From positions 1 through 64,000 of the forward strand of contig PDRS01000005.1 in NCBI GenBank assembly GCA_002746885.1: a DNA stretch of 64,000 nt, given 5' to 3'. A program made the translations under genes and the position numbers. The stretch is from Candidatus Saccharimonadota bacterium (GTDB taxonomy: Bacteria; Patescibacteriota; Saccharimonadia; Saccharimonadales; UBA4665). The number at the start of each line of letters is the position of its first letter. The stretch's first letter is position 1. This document shows, in pieces, positions 49,854 through 59,106 of this stretch. Under the pieces are notes generated by a model that worked only from the letters and a program-made list of their open reading frames with translations, made no database searches and was not told the origin of the DNA.

Positions 49854-51029
49854 TTATCCGCGCGCGGACAGTGAGTGTCGCCTGGAGATATTTGTATTAT
49901 ACCACCACACAAACGCGGCAGCTGCCAAAATGATAAACGCCGCAGCCGTTGGTACGACCAGTCCTGCGCGAATACCACCATCGGAGATCATCATGCCGAG
50001 CCATATGCCAACTGGTACAGCGACCATCCGACCGAGCGCCGATATCACCGACAGCACCGTGGCGCGTACACGCGATGGCGTCGCGTCTTGGATACGCGTT
50101 TCGATACGATTGAATAGAGCTTTCATACCGACAGCTTGCACGAAAATAACAGCGATTGTCGCTGGATGATCGACCAAATATATCACAAATACCGGCACGC
50201 TCGTCAACGCGACCGCCAGCCACAAACGACCGGCAAAATAGTGCGCCACAAAACTACCGAACGCCAGCGCCAACGCATAAACCGCCCAGAGCACGCCGAT
50301 CACGGCGACACCAGCACCGTAATGTTCCATATACAACTGTCCAAAGTCGATGAAATAAACATCTAGAGCGGCTATCATCGCGACAATCACCAACATACTA
50401 GCCAGCGCAGTTTGTCGAGTAATTGTTTTCAGCACCGTCCGAACGTGCGAGAGAAACTTTTCGCTAATTTCATTGCGGTGGTATTTCGGTTCGCGAATCG
50501 TCGCGATGACGATGACGTTGAGAACGCACGAGACGATTGTCACAAAAAACGCCGCCCGATACGAAAAACTGCTTGCTATGACACCGCTCACGATATTGCC
50601 GACGCTCGCCCCGACCAGAAACAGACCGTGCGATCGACCAGCAATCTTGCTATACAACTCTGTTTTGCCCAAATCGTACAGCGTGTCGTACGTCAGCGCC
50701 TGGTACGTGCCGCTCGCGCTGACAAAATATATACCATAAAAAACCGTGCCGAGTAGGAAAACCGCCAGCGAGCCGCTCATTCCATAAATACCAGACGCTA
50801 TCCCCAGTGCAATCGCCGCCGTAATTAAGAGGTTTTTCCGCCCCCATTTATCGGCCAGCATGCCGGACGGTATATCAAACAAAAGCGCGAATACAGCCAA
50901 AAACGCAATGTTAATCCCTATACCAGTTGCGCCCAGCCCAATATCGATCATAAACAACTGCTCGATCGCATACCAAAACACCAAACCAGTCAGAAAATTG
51001 CTGAGATATATTTTTCGGATATTGTGCAT
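49854..51029 (-). CDS. MFS transporter
   Basis: The 391-residue protein has about 12 membrane helices and the MFS loop 2-3 motif in DIPSGMLADKWGRKN (a GxLADRxGRK variant). Drug or metabolite efflux or uptake are both possible; the motif is common in drug:H+ antiporters. TATAGT (minus strand, 51042-51037) ends seven bases before the ATG, so the mRNA should be leaderless. A hairpin and a tRNA-like 3' end lie upstream of the promoter. Confidence 0.88.
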   Translation of the reverse strand: MHNIRKIYLSNFLTGLVFWYAIEQLFMIDIGLGATGIGINIAFLAVFALLFDIPSGMLADKWGRKNLLITAAIALGIASGIYGMSGSLAVFLLGTVFYGIYFVSASGTYQALTYDTLYDLGKTELYSKIAGRSHGLFLVGASVGNIVSGVIASSFSYRAAFFVTIVSCVLNVIVIATIREPKYHRNEISEKFLSHVRTVLKTITRQTALASMLVIVAMIAALDVYFIDFGQLYMEHYGAGVAVIGVLWAVYALALAFGSFVAHYFAGRLWLAVALTSVPVFVIYLVDHPATIAVIFVQAVGMKALFNRIETRIQDATPSRVRATVLSVISALGRMVAVPVGIWLGMMISDGGIRAGLVVPTAAAFIILAAAAFVWWYNTNISRRHSLSARG

Positions 51030-51112
51030 CTTTATGACTATACACTCCCTAGAACTTCCTTGCCACCTCTGCTGCGATCATGTGAGTTTTGGTTCGATCC
51101 CAGTCGCTGCTA

Positions 51113-51156
51113 CCACAGAGAAATGACCATCCATGCTGGTGGTCATTTTTCTGTGG
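51113..51156. terminator. Long hairpin between the MFS and 404-residue genes
   Basis: Two 17-base arms (51113-51129 and 51140-51156; CCACAGAGAAATGACCA on the left) pair with one mismatch around a ten-base loop. It lies downstream of the 404-residue gene on the minus strand and could end its mRNA. No clear T-run follows on either strand. A tRNA-like 3' end (GGTTCGATCCC...ACCA) immediately precedes it on the plus strand. Confidence 0.5.
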
Positions 51157-51193
51157 GTTCGCACGTATAGTACGGTAACCAGCCGCCGACCAG

Positions 51194-52408
51194 TTAGTTT
51201 GTGCTTCTGTAGACGGACAGATTGTAACAAACGTCGCCGGCGGGATGCGGGTCGCCAGCTGATACGCTAGATGAGTAATCAGATTTCGTGCCGACGCCGC
51301 CGCGGGCAGGTTTTGCTACGCCATTCTTGGTATTTGAATCGCTGCCCTTTCTTTCTTTTTTGTACGTTGTGCACAACTGGTAATAAAAATACTTGTTCCT
51401 GCCAGTCGCATTGCGCTTATTGATCTCTGAGAGAGCATCTTTTAGGTTGTTTGCGCCATCGTTATTATTAATAGTCACTAGCTTGAGCGAACTGGCGAGT
51501 TGGTCTGACGGCTGCATATTGGGTTTGTATGTCACCGATTGCTTATCTACCACTTCCCGAACAACCTTCTCTGAAACCTTTGACCCATCATATCCCGCAT
51601 CCTTGAGCGTGACGGGAAGTTTATCATTGTCTTGCGCGTAGCTCCGAACATTATCAGATAGCTGGACTACAACCCGCTCAATCAGCCTGTCATCTTTGGT
51701 GTTTATCGCAAGTGCAACAGGGCCCACCAGCGATACGATGATACCCACTAGCGCGATCAAACCAAGAGCCGACCGTGCATACTGTCTTCGCGTAGGATGT
51801 TCGCTGCCAAAAAATACTCGTACCGCCAGCACCCCAAATGTGATAGCAATAACCAACGCTGCGTAGAGTACCGTCATCGGATCATCATTATCCAGCCTCG
51901 TGCCGCTATTGAGTATCATGCTAATGAGACTAAACACAACTACGATCACTCCGCCGATCGCGATCAGCACAAAAGGCACAACATGCAGCAGCATGATGAC
52001 GTTAGCAGCACCAGACTTTTTGGTCGGCTCATGACGGCTATACAGCAAATCAGTCGTAAAAGCGATTACAAAGAGTATCAGGACCGCCGCCAAGGGGTAG
52101 GCAAGTACGCCACTCCAATCTGAAGTGCTGTTCGGGGATATGAAATAAGATGCCACCACCGTCGCTAGCCAGCCAATCGCAAAACCAAACCATCCCCAAA
52201 ATGCGTAGGTCAGCCATTGGAGTACAAGTATTCCGCTTCCGCTCGATGACGAATGGGTTTGTTGCTCCGATTTAGGGGCTACATCTGAGGCTGCTGCGAC
52301 AACTGGTTGCGCTGGGGCTCCCTGATCAATATCATCAGGCGCAGCGATGTCTACCGCCCGATTTGGTTGCTCCTCGTTTCTGGGTTGTGTCTCAGAGCTG
52401 TCGTCCAT
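51194..52408 (-). CDS. Membrane protein of unknown function, 404 residues
   Basis: An acidic, Gln/Pro-rich N-terminus of about 55 residues precedes five membrane helices (LTYAFWGWFGFAIGWLATVV, GVLAYPLAAVLILFVIAF, VIMLLHVVPFVLIAIGGVIV, VLYAALVIAITFGVLAV, LGLIALVGIIVSLVGPVAL). An outer domain of about 160 residues follows, with three Cys. It may resemble the DUF5671-like membrane proteins of CPR bacteria, but this is uncertain. GGGGGAA before the ATG at 52408 favours that start; an ATG five codons upstream is possible. Confidence 0.7.
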   Translation of the reverse strand: MDDSSETQPRNEEQPNRAVDIAAPDDIDQGAPAQPVVAAASDVAPKSEQQTHSSSSGSGILVLQWLTYAFWGWFGFAIGWLATVVASYFISPNSTSDWSGVLAYPLAAVLILFVIAFTTDLLYSRHEPTKKSGAANVIMLLHVVPFVLIAIGGVIVVVFSLISMILNSGTRLDNDDPMTVLYAALVIAITFGVLAVRVFFGSEHPTRRQYARSALGLIALVGIIVSLVGPVALAINTKDDRLIERVVVQLSDNVRSYAQDNDKLPVTLKDAGYDGSKVSEKVVREVVDKQSVTYKPNMQPSDQLASSLKLVTINNNDGANNLKDALSEINKRNATGRNKYFYYQLCTTYKKERKGSDSNTKNGVAKPARGGVGTKSDYSSSVSAGDPHPAGDVCYNLSVYRSTN

Positions 52409-52751
52409 GCGTAGTTCCCCCATTTAGCAATAGCTATTTGTCAGTTTATCACGCGGTCACAAAAAACACATAGTAAACGCTGCCGAACGTACACGGCGGT
52501 CTACGGCTCAAAATCTCCGCCATCCAACGCGTCGTCACGATTAGCCAAAAACGACCGTAACTGCGCCAGTATTCGCGATTGGTTTTGGGCGGCTGGCTCG
52601 GAAACATCTCGAAACACAATCGATGTTGCTTCTTAGTGTTTTATGGCCATACATCGCATGCTGCGGCGAGACACAGCATGAGGCGCTCAATATTATGCGG
52701 GCGATGCGACTTTGCGTGCGTGGGCTTTCATTATGTATAATCATAACCAGC

Positions 52752-53606
52752 ATGGGCAAACTCACCATAGAGCAGCTGGAGCTCAAAGCGAACACAATTC
52801 GCGGAGACGTCATTCGTATGCTTGAGCACGCTGGAAGCGGGCATAGTGCTGGTTCGCTCGGCTTGGCGGATGTTTTTACCGCATTATATTTCGATGTCAT
52901 GCGGCACGACCCGAAAAACCCTGCGTGGGAAGAGCGCGATATGTTGCTACTAAGCAACGGTCATTGTGTGCCGGTACAATACGCGGCTATGGCGGAGGCT
53001 GGGTATTTTCCAAAGTCGGAGCTGCTTACGCTTCGCAAGTTTCAATCGCGGCTACAAGGTCATCCAGAGCGAGTTACGCTTCCTGGTCTAGAGCACACGA
53101 GTGGTCCGCTCGGCAGCGGACTGAGTGAAGCGTGCGGCATCGGTTTGGCGTTTCGTTTCGACAAACAATCACATCGTCATATCTATGTCGTCATGGGTGA
53201 CGGCGAACTCGACGAGGGAAATGTCTGGGAAGCAGCAATGTTCGCGGCGAAATACAGACTCACAAACCTGACGGCCATCGTCGACCGCAACAACATACAA
53301 ATAGACGGCCCAACTGAAGATGTCATGCCGCTGGAAGATTTGAAAGCAAAGTGGGAAAGTTTTGGCTGGCATGTACTGGAGATAGACGGCAATGATATTG
53401 AGGCGGCTATAGATGCCTGCGCCATGGCAAAAGCAGTCACCGAAAAGCCAGTTGTGTTACTGGCATATACTATCCCTGGCAAGGGCGTAGATTTTATGGA
53501 ATACGATTTCCACTGGCACGGCGTGCCGCCCAACCACGAACAAGCTCGCGAGGCGCTTCACGAACTACGTACCCTTAGAGGAAAAATCAGGAGCGAACAT
53601 GAGTAA
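52752..53606 (+). CDS. Transketolase, N-terminal (thiamine-binding) subunit
   Basis: The 284-residue protein is the pyrophosphate half of transketolase: HAGSGHSAGSLGLADV (near 27), GHPERVTLPGLEHTSGPLG, and the ThDP motif VMGDGELDEGNVWEA ending in DRNNIQIDG (GDGx~25NN). It needs the C-terminal subunit that follows with an eight-base overlap. Together they move two-carbon units in the non-oxidative pentose phosphate pathway. TATAAT (52736-52741) ends ten bases before the ATG with TTGCGT 18 bases further up. The open frame from 52623 starts before this promoter and is not used. Confidence 0.93.
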   Translation: MGKLTIEQLELKANTIRGDVIRMLEHAGSGHSAGSLGLADVFTALYFDVMRHDPKNPAWEERDMLLLSNGHCVPVQYAAMAEAGYFPKSELLTLRKFQSRLQGHPERVTLPGLEHTSGPLGSGLSEACGIGLAFRFDKQSHRHIYVVMGDGELDEGNVWEAAMFAAKYRLTNLTAIVDRNNIQIDGPTEDVMPLEDLKAKWESFGWHVLEIDGNDIEAAIDACAMAKAVTEKPVVLLAYTIPGKGVDFMEYDFHWHGVPPNHEQAREALHELRTLRGKIRSEHE

Positions 53607-54570
53607 CCTAGCGCTTTTGCCGGTGCCAAACGACCGAAAACCAGAAGCAACCCGCAGCGGCTTTGGGCGCGGACTCGTAAAAGCCGGCGAACGCGATGAA
53701 AATGTAGTTGCCTTGAGTGCTGATCTGACCGGATCTATCAAAATGGATGGGTTTCGAGCTGCATTTCCGGAGCGGTTTGTCGAAGTAGGCGTCGCCGAGC
53801 AAAACCTTGTGACGGTAGCGGCTGGCTTAGCTCTCGCTGGCAAGGTGCCTTTTGCGGCGAGTTACGCGTCGTTTAGTCCTGGTCGCAACTGGGAACAAAT
53901 AAAAACCACCGCTTGCCTGAATGATGTTCCAGTAAAAATCGTTGGCGGTCACGCGGGGGTTTATACCGGACCAGACGGCGCGACGCACCAAATGTTGGAA
54001 GATATTGCGCTCATGCGGGTTGTGCCAGGTATGGTGGTGCTGAGTCCGTGCGACGCGCTGCAGGCCGAAAAAATGGTAATTGCAATGGCAAAAGACAAGC
54101 GCCCGAACTATATCCGTCTCACGCGCGAAGCCACGCCGCTCATAACCACAGAAAAAACGCCTTTTGAGATTGGCAAAGCGTATGTGTATACTCCGGGCAG
54201 CGACGTAACCATCATAGCCACTGGAACTATGGTATACCCCGCGCTGGAAGCGGCCGAGGCTCTGTACAAAGACGGCATAGACGCCGAAGTGCTCAACGTG
54301 CCGACAATAAAACCGCTCGACACGCACACCATTTTAAAAAGTGTTCGCAAAACAGCTTGCGTCGTCACGGTGGAAGAAGCCCAGATCGCAGGAGGGCTCG
54401 GCGGAGCTGTTGCCGAACTGCTCGCAGAAAACCATCCCGTCCCTATGAAACGTATCGGCATGCAAGATTGTTTTGGTGAAAGCGGTACGCCCGAAGAGCT
54501 GATTGAACATTTTGGCTTAGACGCCAAGCACATTCGCCTGGCAGCTCATCATGTGACTGAGCTGAAATAG
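53599..54570 (+). CDS. Transketolase, C-terminal subunit
   Basis: The 323-residue protein carries the pyrimidine-binding half (SADLTGSIKMDGFRAAFPER, VGVAEQNLVTVAAGLAL with the catalytic Glu, PFAASYASFSPGRNWEQIK) and the C-terminal domain with VVTVEEAQIAGGLGGAV. Split transketolases are common in Archaea and in several small-genome bacteria. AGGAG precedes the ATG, which lies inside the end of the N-subunit gene, so the two chains are made in step. Confidence 0.93.
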   Translation: MSNLALLPVPNDRKPEATRSGFGRGLVKAGERDENVVALSADLTGSIKMDGFRAAFPERFVEVGVAEQNLVTVAAGLALAGKVPFAASYASFSPGRNWEQIKTTACLNDVPVKIVGGHAGVYTGPDGATHQMLEDIALMRVVPGMVVLSPCDALQAEKMVIAMAKDKRPNYIRLTREATPLITTEKTPFEIGKAYVYTPGSDVTIIATGTMVYPALEAAEALYKDGIDAEVLNVPTIKPLDTHTILKSVRKTACVVTVEEAQIAGGLGGAVAELLAENHPVPMKRIGMQDCFGESGTPEELIEHFGLDAKHIRLAAHHVTELK

Positions 54571-54638
54571 TACCATCCTCAAAAGGAAAAACAACGTATA
54601 CCGAAGGACATCAGGGTTCGCCGGTATGTACGCATTTT

Positions 54639-54666
54639 TTGTCAATACAACGGTAAGCGGTATAAT
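54639..54666 (+). promoter_or_regulatory. Promoter of the aldolase gene
   Basis: TTGTCA (54639-54644) and TATAAT (54661-54666), 16 bases apart. The start falls near 54673, leaving a leader of about 20 bases that holds the GGGGGAA site. Confidence 0.65.
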
Positions 54667-54692
54667 TGAAGAAAAGAAATGGGGGAATTGGT

Positions 54693-55607
54693 ATGCCGCT
54701 GACACTGCAACAAATACGAAACAACTGTGCGCAAGCGCGAGAGAGAATGGCGCAGGCGCGCGCAGAGCGCTGGGCGTTTGGCGCATTTAACCTTGACGAC
54801 CAAGCAACACTCAAAGCAGTTGCCTTGGCGGCGCAGGAGGCGCAAGCACCAGTTTTAGTAGAGGTTAGTCAGGGCGAAGTTGACGACATTGGACTGGCAA
54901 ACGTACGCGACTTAGTAGACAACGTCAAACGTGAGTACGGCGTAGAAATGTACGTCAACCTAGACCACAGTCCATCAGTGGAAGCAGCCAAACAAGGAAT
55001 AGACGCTGGGTACGAATTTGTACACATAGACGTCAGCCAGGCAAATCACGATGCAAGCGACGAAGAAATCATAGCCGCTACTCGCGAAGTGGTGGAATAC
55101 GCCAAATTTACGGGAGCTCAGGTAGAGAGCGAACCGCATTATTTTGGCGGAAGTAGCAACCTGCACACCGAAACTATCGACTACGAAGAAATCAAAAAAA
55201 CTTTCAGTACGCCAGAAGGCGCGCGAGCATTCGTGGAAGCAACGGGCATCGACACTTTTGCGGCAGCGGTTGGAAACCTGCATGGCAAATATCCAGTACC
55301 AAAAAAACTTGACCTGGCATTGCTGCAGCAGGTTCGCGATGCCATACCGTGTAGCATAAGTTTGCATGGCGGCAGCGGAACACCAGGTCATTATTTTGAA
55401 TCGGCGGTGAAGATTGGTGTCACGAAGGTGAATATAAATAGCGATATGCGAGTGGCGTATCGTCAGGCGCTCGAAAAGACGCTTCGCGACAATCCGAACG
55501 AATACTCTGTCGCGAAGCTTGTAAACAAGCACGTTGTGCCGGCTGTTCGGGCTATTGTGGCCGAGAAACTAGCAACGTTTAACTCGGCAGGGAAAGCGCA
55601 GGGCTGA
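54693..55607 (+). CDS. fba: Class II fructose-bisphosphate aldolase
   Basis: The enzyme links fructose 1,6-bisphosphate with the two triose phosphates and uses zinc. The 304-residue protein has FGAFNLDDQATLKAV, YVNLDHSPSVEAAKQGIDAG (catalytic Asp and zinc His), HGKYPVPKKLD, LHGGSGTP (zinc His and phosphate loop) and VTKVNINSDMR. Start 54693 is chosen because GGGGGAA precedes it. With tkt upstream and a PfkB kinase downstream it forms a sugar phosphate cluster. Confidence 0.93.
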   Translation: MPLTLQQIRNNCAQARERMAQARAERWAFGAFNLDDQATLKAVALAAQEAQAPVLVEVSQGEVDDIGLANVRDLVDNVKREYGVEMYVNLDHSPSVEAAKQGIDAGYEFVHIDVSQANHDASDEEIIAATREVVEYAKFTGAQVESEPHYFGGSSNLHTETIDYEEIKKTFSTPEGARAFVEATGIDTFAAAVGNLHGKYPVPKKLDLALLQQVRDAIPCSISLHGGSGTPGHYFESAVKIGVTKVNINSDMRVAYRQALEKTLRDNPNEYSVAKLVNKHVVPAVRAIVAEKLATFNSAGKAQG

Positions 55608-55608
55608 C

Positions 55609-55875
55609 ATGGGGCTACTGGATAACGTTTTTCGGTCGCTCGACGATACGCTGAAAGCCATAGAAAACGGCGCAATAGAAGAAAAGCTCGACAAAGCCGG
55701 CCAAGCTATTGAGCGCTTTGCCGAAAACGGTCCAAAAACCCTCGAAAAGGCGGCTGAAGCTCCCAGTAAAGCCGTACAAGTCGTCGAAACAAAAGCCAAA
55801 GCCCTAAAGCAAACTTCCCAAACACTCAAGACAGAAGCGGCAAAAACTATCGATATCGTGCAGCGTCCCGAATAA
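55609..55875 (+). CDS. Small helical protein in the aldolase operon
   Basis: The 88-residue product (MGLLDNVFRSLDDTLKAIEN...) is Lys-, Glu- and Ala-rich and looks like one long amphipathic helix or coiled coil. Not recognised. It begins one base after the aldolase stop codon, so it is co-translated with it. Confidence 0.55.
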   Translation: MGLLDNVFRSLDDTLKAIENGAIEEKLDKAGQAIERFAENGPKTLEKAAEAPSKAVQVVETKAKALKQTSQTLKTEAAKTIDIVQRPE

Positions 55876-55945
55876 ACTTGTCCAAAAATACGCTCTGTGG
55901 GAAAATAGCAGTAAGCATAAGTATGAAGTATCAAAGGTGGGTCCA

Positions 55946-56953
55946 GTGAGTAAAGAAGAACAAATCGATATTTTGTGTGTGGGCGATGTCGTCACGGACG
56001 TTTTTATCAAGCTTCTCGACGAAATCGAACATACTTACCGGAACGAAGAAGGCAAATGGCTCGCGATCCCGTTTGGAACGAAAATACCATTTGATCATGC
56101 CGAAATAATGCACGCCGTGGGAAATGCTGCCAATGCCGCTGTGTCGCTCAGCCGGCTTGGTCTGCATGTGGCGTTTGAAACAGAAGTCGGCGGCGACCAA
56201 GAAGGGCGTGAGATTGTTCGCTATCTCAGTAAACAAGGGGTTGATCCGCGTTTTGTGCACGTAAACGGTAAAAAAACGAGCAACATCAACTATGTGTTAT
56301 GGTACAAAGAAGAGCGCACAATTCTCGTCAAGCACCAGGAATATGACTACCAGTGGCCACATTTTCGTAAAGGGGAAGTGCCGCGTTGGATATATTTTAG
56401 CTCTATTGCCGAAGGAGCGCTCGATTATACCGAAGACATCGCCGACTGGCTCGACGAAAATCCAGACGTGCGGCTCGCGTTCCAGCCGGGTACGTACCAA
56501 ATGAAAATAGGCGTGGAACGTCTGAAGCGTATTTACGCTCGCACAGAAGTTGTTGTCATGAACCGCGAAGAAGCAGCGCGTGTGACAGGCGGGGATTATC
56601 ATAATCTGCACGAGTTACTAGATCGCTTGCATAGTTATGGCTGTAAAATTGCCGTTGTGACCGACGGTCCAGACGGCGCTTACGCGAGCGATGGCACAAA
56701 CCGGTACAAAATGCCGCTGTATCCAGACCCAGCTCCGCCCTACGAGCGAACTGGTGCGGGCGATGCTTATGCCTCAACGCTCATTGCGGCACTTGCAAAG
56801 GGGCATAATCTAGAAAGCGCGCTCCAGTGGGCGCCCATAAACTCGATGAGTGTCGTCCAGAAAACTGGTGCTCAGGCGGGCTTGCTGAGCGAGAAGGAGC
56901 TCGAAGCATGGCTCCAGAAAGCTCCAGACTGGTATCACGTTGAGCATTTTTAA
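55946..56953 (+). CDS. PfkB-family carbohydrate kinase
   Basis: The 335-residue ribokinase-type enzyme phosphorylates a sugar or nucleoside. It has DILCVGDVVTDVFIKL at the N-terminus, GNAANAAVSLSRLGL, a middle VVVMNREEAARVTG, and the signature ERTGAGDAYASTLIAALAKG with the catalytic Asp (near 255). Its place after transketolase and aldolase suggests fructose 6-phosphate or a related sugar phosphate, but the substrate cannot be read. The GTG at 55946 is preceded by AAAGGTGG at a good distance and is preferred over GTG 55937. Confidence 0.88.
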   Translation: MSKEEQIDILCVGDVVTDVFIKLLDEIEHTYRNEEGKWLAIPFGTKIPFDHAEIMHAVGNAANAAVSLSRLGLHVAFETEVGGDQEGREIVRYLSKQGVDPRFVHVNGKKTSNINYVLWYKEERTILVKHQEYDYQWPHFRKGEVPRWIYFSSIAEGALDYTEDIADWLDENPDVRLAFQPGTYQMKIGVERLKRIYARTEVVVMNREEAARVTGGDYHNLHELLDRLHSYGCKIAVVTDGPDGAYASDGTNRYKMPLYPDPAPPYERTGAGDAYASTLIAALAKGHNLESALQWAPINSMSVVQKTGAQAGLLSEKELEAWLQKAPDWYHVEHF

Positions 56954-56974
56954 GCCAAAGTCGAAAACAGAGGG

Positions 56975-57024
56975 GCCCCAGCTACATGGCTTTTTCTCGG
57001 CTCATGCGTCTTAACTCCTGGGGC
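56975..57024 (+). terminator. Stem with long loop after the PfkB gene
   Basis: GCCCCAG (56975-56981) pairs with CTGGGGC (57018-57024), followed by TCTTT. The loop is 36 bases. It may act as a terminator or be a structured leader of the next gene. Confidence 0.4.
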
Positions 57025-57049
57025 TCTTTACGCTAAACTATAGGTAGAT

Positions 57050-58285
57050 ATGTCAAGGGTATTAGCTGAACTTTTGGGTGCGCACGAGTTGCCGTTTCGG
57101 CAGCAGATACAGCAGTTGGAGCGTGCTGCTGGGCTGCCAAGTGCTGATGTTCGCTTGACGGCGCACATTATGCAAGCAACGCGAGACAAAATAGGTGAAC
57201 TCGGGCTTGATCCTGCCGACACAACTGGGCCGGAGCTGTACGGAGTGCTGCAAGAGCGCCTCCGACGAGACGAAGTGCTCGTTCGTGCTGCAATGAATTT
57301 GCGGGCAGATATTCTTCCGGCCGATGTTTTAGCGCAAACCGCAAAGCGGTTGCAGAAACTTGCGCGCAAAGACGAACTGTTCGTCATGAAACAGGCAGTT
57401 GCAAAGAAAATCATTCGCAAACTCAAACCGAAAGCCACCATGAAACGGCTTGGTTATCGGAGCATGGAAAGTATGCTCAAGCACGAGTCTGTGCCGCAGT
57501 TACTGGCGGCGTGCCAAGCGACCGAATCGGCTGATTGGCATGACGCGCGTCTACAGCTGTACAAAAAACTGCAGCCGAAAGATTTTGAGCTGCGCAAGCC
57601 GCAGTGTATCGTGCCGTCGGGAAAGCAGTGGCCAAAGCTGACTCAAGCTCATGCGCAGCAACACAAAAATAACATTATTGCCGTACCCGAGCTGGGCGCT
57701 GTTGTTGTTCTGCCCCTCGAGCATGATCTGCCAGGACTAGCTATAACGACGTTTATTGTGTCGCTGCATGCGCTCAATGACATGCGTGCGCTGAGCGCGT
57801 ATCTGAAGCTCCAACAGTTACGTCCTGGTTTTGGCGATGCACTGCACGCGGCCATCATAGCAGAGCCGTTGACGGACGTTGAGCTGGCTGGAGAAAAACT
57901 GCCCTGGAAAATAGTCCATTGGTTTTATGGACACGGTCATGTTAGCTATCGTCCGGATGTGTTTGAGCCGCATGCCCAGCCAGAAGATTTCGCCTGGCAT
58001 TCGGCCGGAACTGAGCTAGCGGCGCTGCAGCCTGTGCTGGCATTTTGGCAGCAAACGGACATGCTCGGACTTTTGGATTCTGGAGGGGCTGTTTCTCTGA
58101 ATGTGCTCGATGTTGCACTCGGACTCTGTAATGGTCTTTCCTATACCGAGCGAGTGGTGCATAACATGCGCGAAACGCTCCGCCGTGAACTGTTGGCGCG
58201 CTACATTCACGAAGACAATCTTCAGCAAATGCTTTCTGGCGCGCTCGAAAAACAGCTTACTCCAGAACTTGATTTTGACGCGTAG
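57050..58285 (+). CDS. Hypothetical protein, 411 residues
   Basis: I do not recognise this protein. The first 170 residues are helical and basic (RKDELFVMKQAVAKKIIRKLK; the GYRSMESMLKHESVPQL stretch is distinctive). The rest forms a mixed domain with HWFYGHGHVSYRPDVFEPH and a final helical part. There is no signal peptide or membrane helix. TATAGG (57039-57044) ends five bases and TAAACT (57034-57039) ten bases before the ATG, so it may be leaderless. The LOG-family gene on the minus strand converges on it. Confidence 0.7.
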   Translation: MSRVLAELLGAHELPFRQQIQQLERAAGLPSADVRLTAHIMQATRDKIGELGLDPADTTGPELYGVLQERLRRDEVLVRAAMNLRADILPADVLAQTAKRLQKLARKDELFVMKQAVAKKIIRKLKPKATMKRLGYRSMESMLKHESVPQLLAACQATESADWHDARLQLYKKLQPKDFELRKPQCIVPSGKQWPKLTQAHAQQHKNNIIAVPELGAVVVLPLEHDLPGLAITTFIVSLHALNDMRALSAYLKLQQLRPGFGDALHAAIIAEPLTDVELAGEKLPWKIVHWFYGHGHVSYRPDVFEPHAQPEDFAWHSAGTELAALQPVLAFWQQTDMLGLLDSGGAVSLNVLDVALGLCNGLSYTERVVHNMRETLRRELLARYIHEDNLQQMLSGALEKQLTPELDFDA

Positions 58286-58317
58286 AACACCGCATAGCAG
58301 CTGCAGTCAGGCATGGT

Positions 58318-58998
58318 TTATTTGTCGTAGTCTTTATTGATGATGCTGCACATCACGTCATAGTCTTCGGTGATGGTGTAGATTTTTTCGTCTCCGGGCG
58401 AAATCAAACCTTCTCGTAGCAAGTGTTTTTGAATAAATTTGTCGAGATCTTTCCAGTAAGAATTGCCGATGAATATAACCGGTACTTTCGGCATTTTGCC
58501 TGTCTGTATCAATGTCAGGATTTCAAAGGCTTCGTCGAGCGTACCAAACCCGCCAGGAAAGCAAATAAAAGCATGTGCGTAAAATGTCATCATTACCTTA
58601 CGGGTGAAAAAAAAGTTGAACTTCAGGCTGTCGGTTGTGTACGGGTTGAGGTGTTGTTCGTGGGGTAGTTTTATATTGAACCCGATGGAAACATCCTCGC
58701 CTTCGTACGCGCCGCGATTGCTTGCCTCCATAATGCCATGGCCGCCGCCAGAAATAATAGCAAACCCCGCATCTGCTAGGTGCGCCGCTAAATCTCGCGC
58801 CATATGGTAGTAGTCGCTGCGCGGACTCAGCCGAGCCGAGCCAAAAAACGTGACGCGTTTTGGATATTTTTGCAGGATTTCAAATGCTGCTTCGAACTCT
58901 TCGTCGCTCGTTCGTAGTTCGCGCGTGGATTTGGCGATAGCTTTTTTCTGCGCTTCGCTCATTTCCCAGACCTTGTGTTCGTGTTTATGGGTGTGCAT
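58318..58998 (-). CDS. LOG-family (TIGR00730) Rossmann-fold protein
   Basis: The 226-residue protein has [28 protein letters not shown] and [17 protein letters not shown] (the PGGxGTxxE motif). LOG proteins hydrolyse nucleoside 5'-monophosphates such as cytokinin precursors, or AMP and GMP. A role in purine turnover is the safest guess. Two ATGs lie at 59004 and 58998. TACAAT (minus strand, 59011-59006) ends one base before the first and seven before the second, so 58998 is the likely start. Confidence 0.9.
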   Translation of the reverse strand: MHTHKHEHKVWEMSEAQKKAIAKSTRELRTSDEEFEAAFEILQKYPKRVTFFGSARLSPRSDYYHMARDLAAHLADAGFAIISGGGHGIMEASNRGAYEGEDVSIGFNIKLPHEQHLNPYTTDSLKFNFFFTRKVMMTFYAHAFICFPGGFGTLDEAFEILTLIQTGKMPKVPVIFIGNSYWKDLDKFIQKHLLREGLISPGDEKIYTITEDYDVMCSIINKDYDK

Positions 58999-59106
58999 TG
59001 TCATTATTGTAGCGTGCTTACGCTTGTTTTTGAAAGCTTTTTAGCGGCAGGCGAGTTTTCGGTGTATTTGAGGGTGTTTGCCGGCGGCATATCGTATAAT
59101 GAAGCG

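Noticed and set aside
51030..51115. A complete tRNA gene ending in ACCA at 51115
   Set aside because: The T-arm has mismatches and no acceptor 5' strand, D-arm or anticodon arm fits upstream. Kept only as a remnant hypothesis.
52501..52617. A 38-codon minus-strand frame from a GTG (FRDVSEPAAQNQSRILAQL...) in the gap before transketolase
   Set aside because: It looks somewhat protein-like and could be the tail of a lost gene, but it has no SD, no promoter and no recognised match. The 343-base gap (52409-52751) holds nothing else I can support apart from the transketolase promoter.
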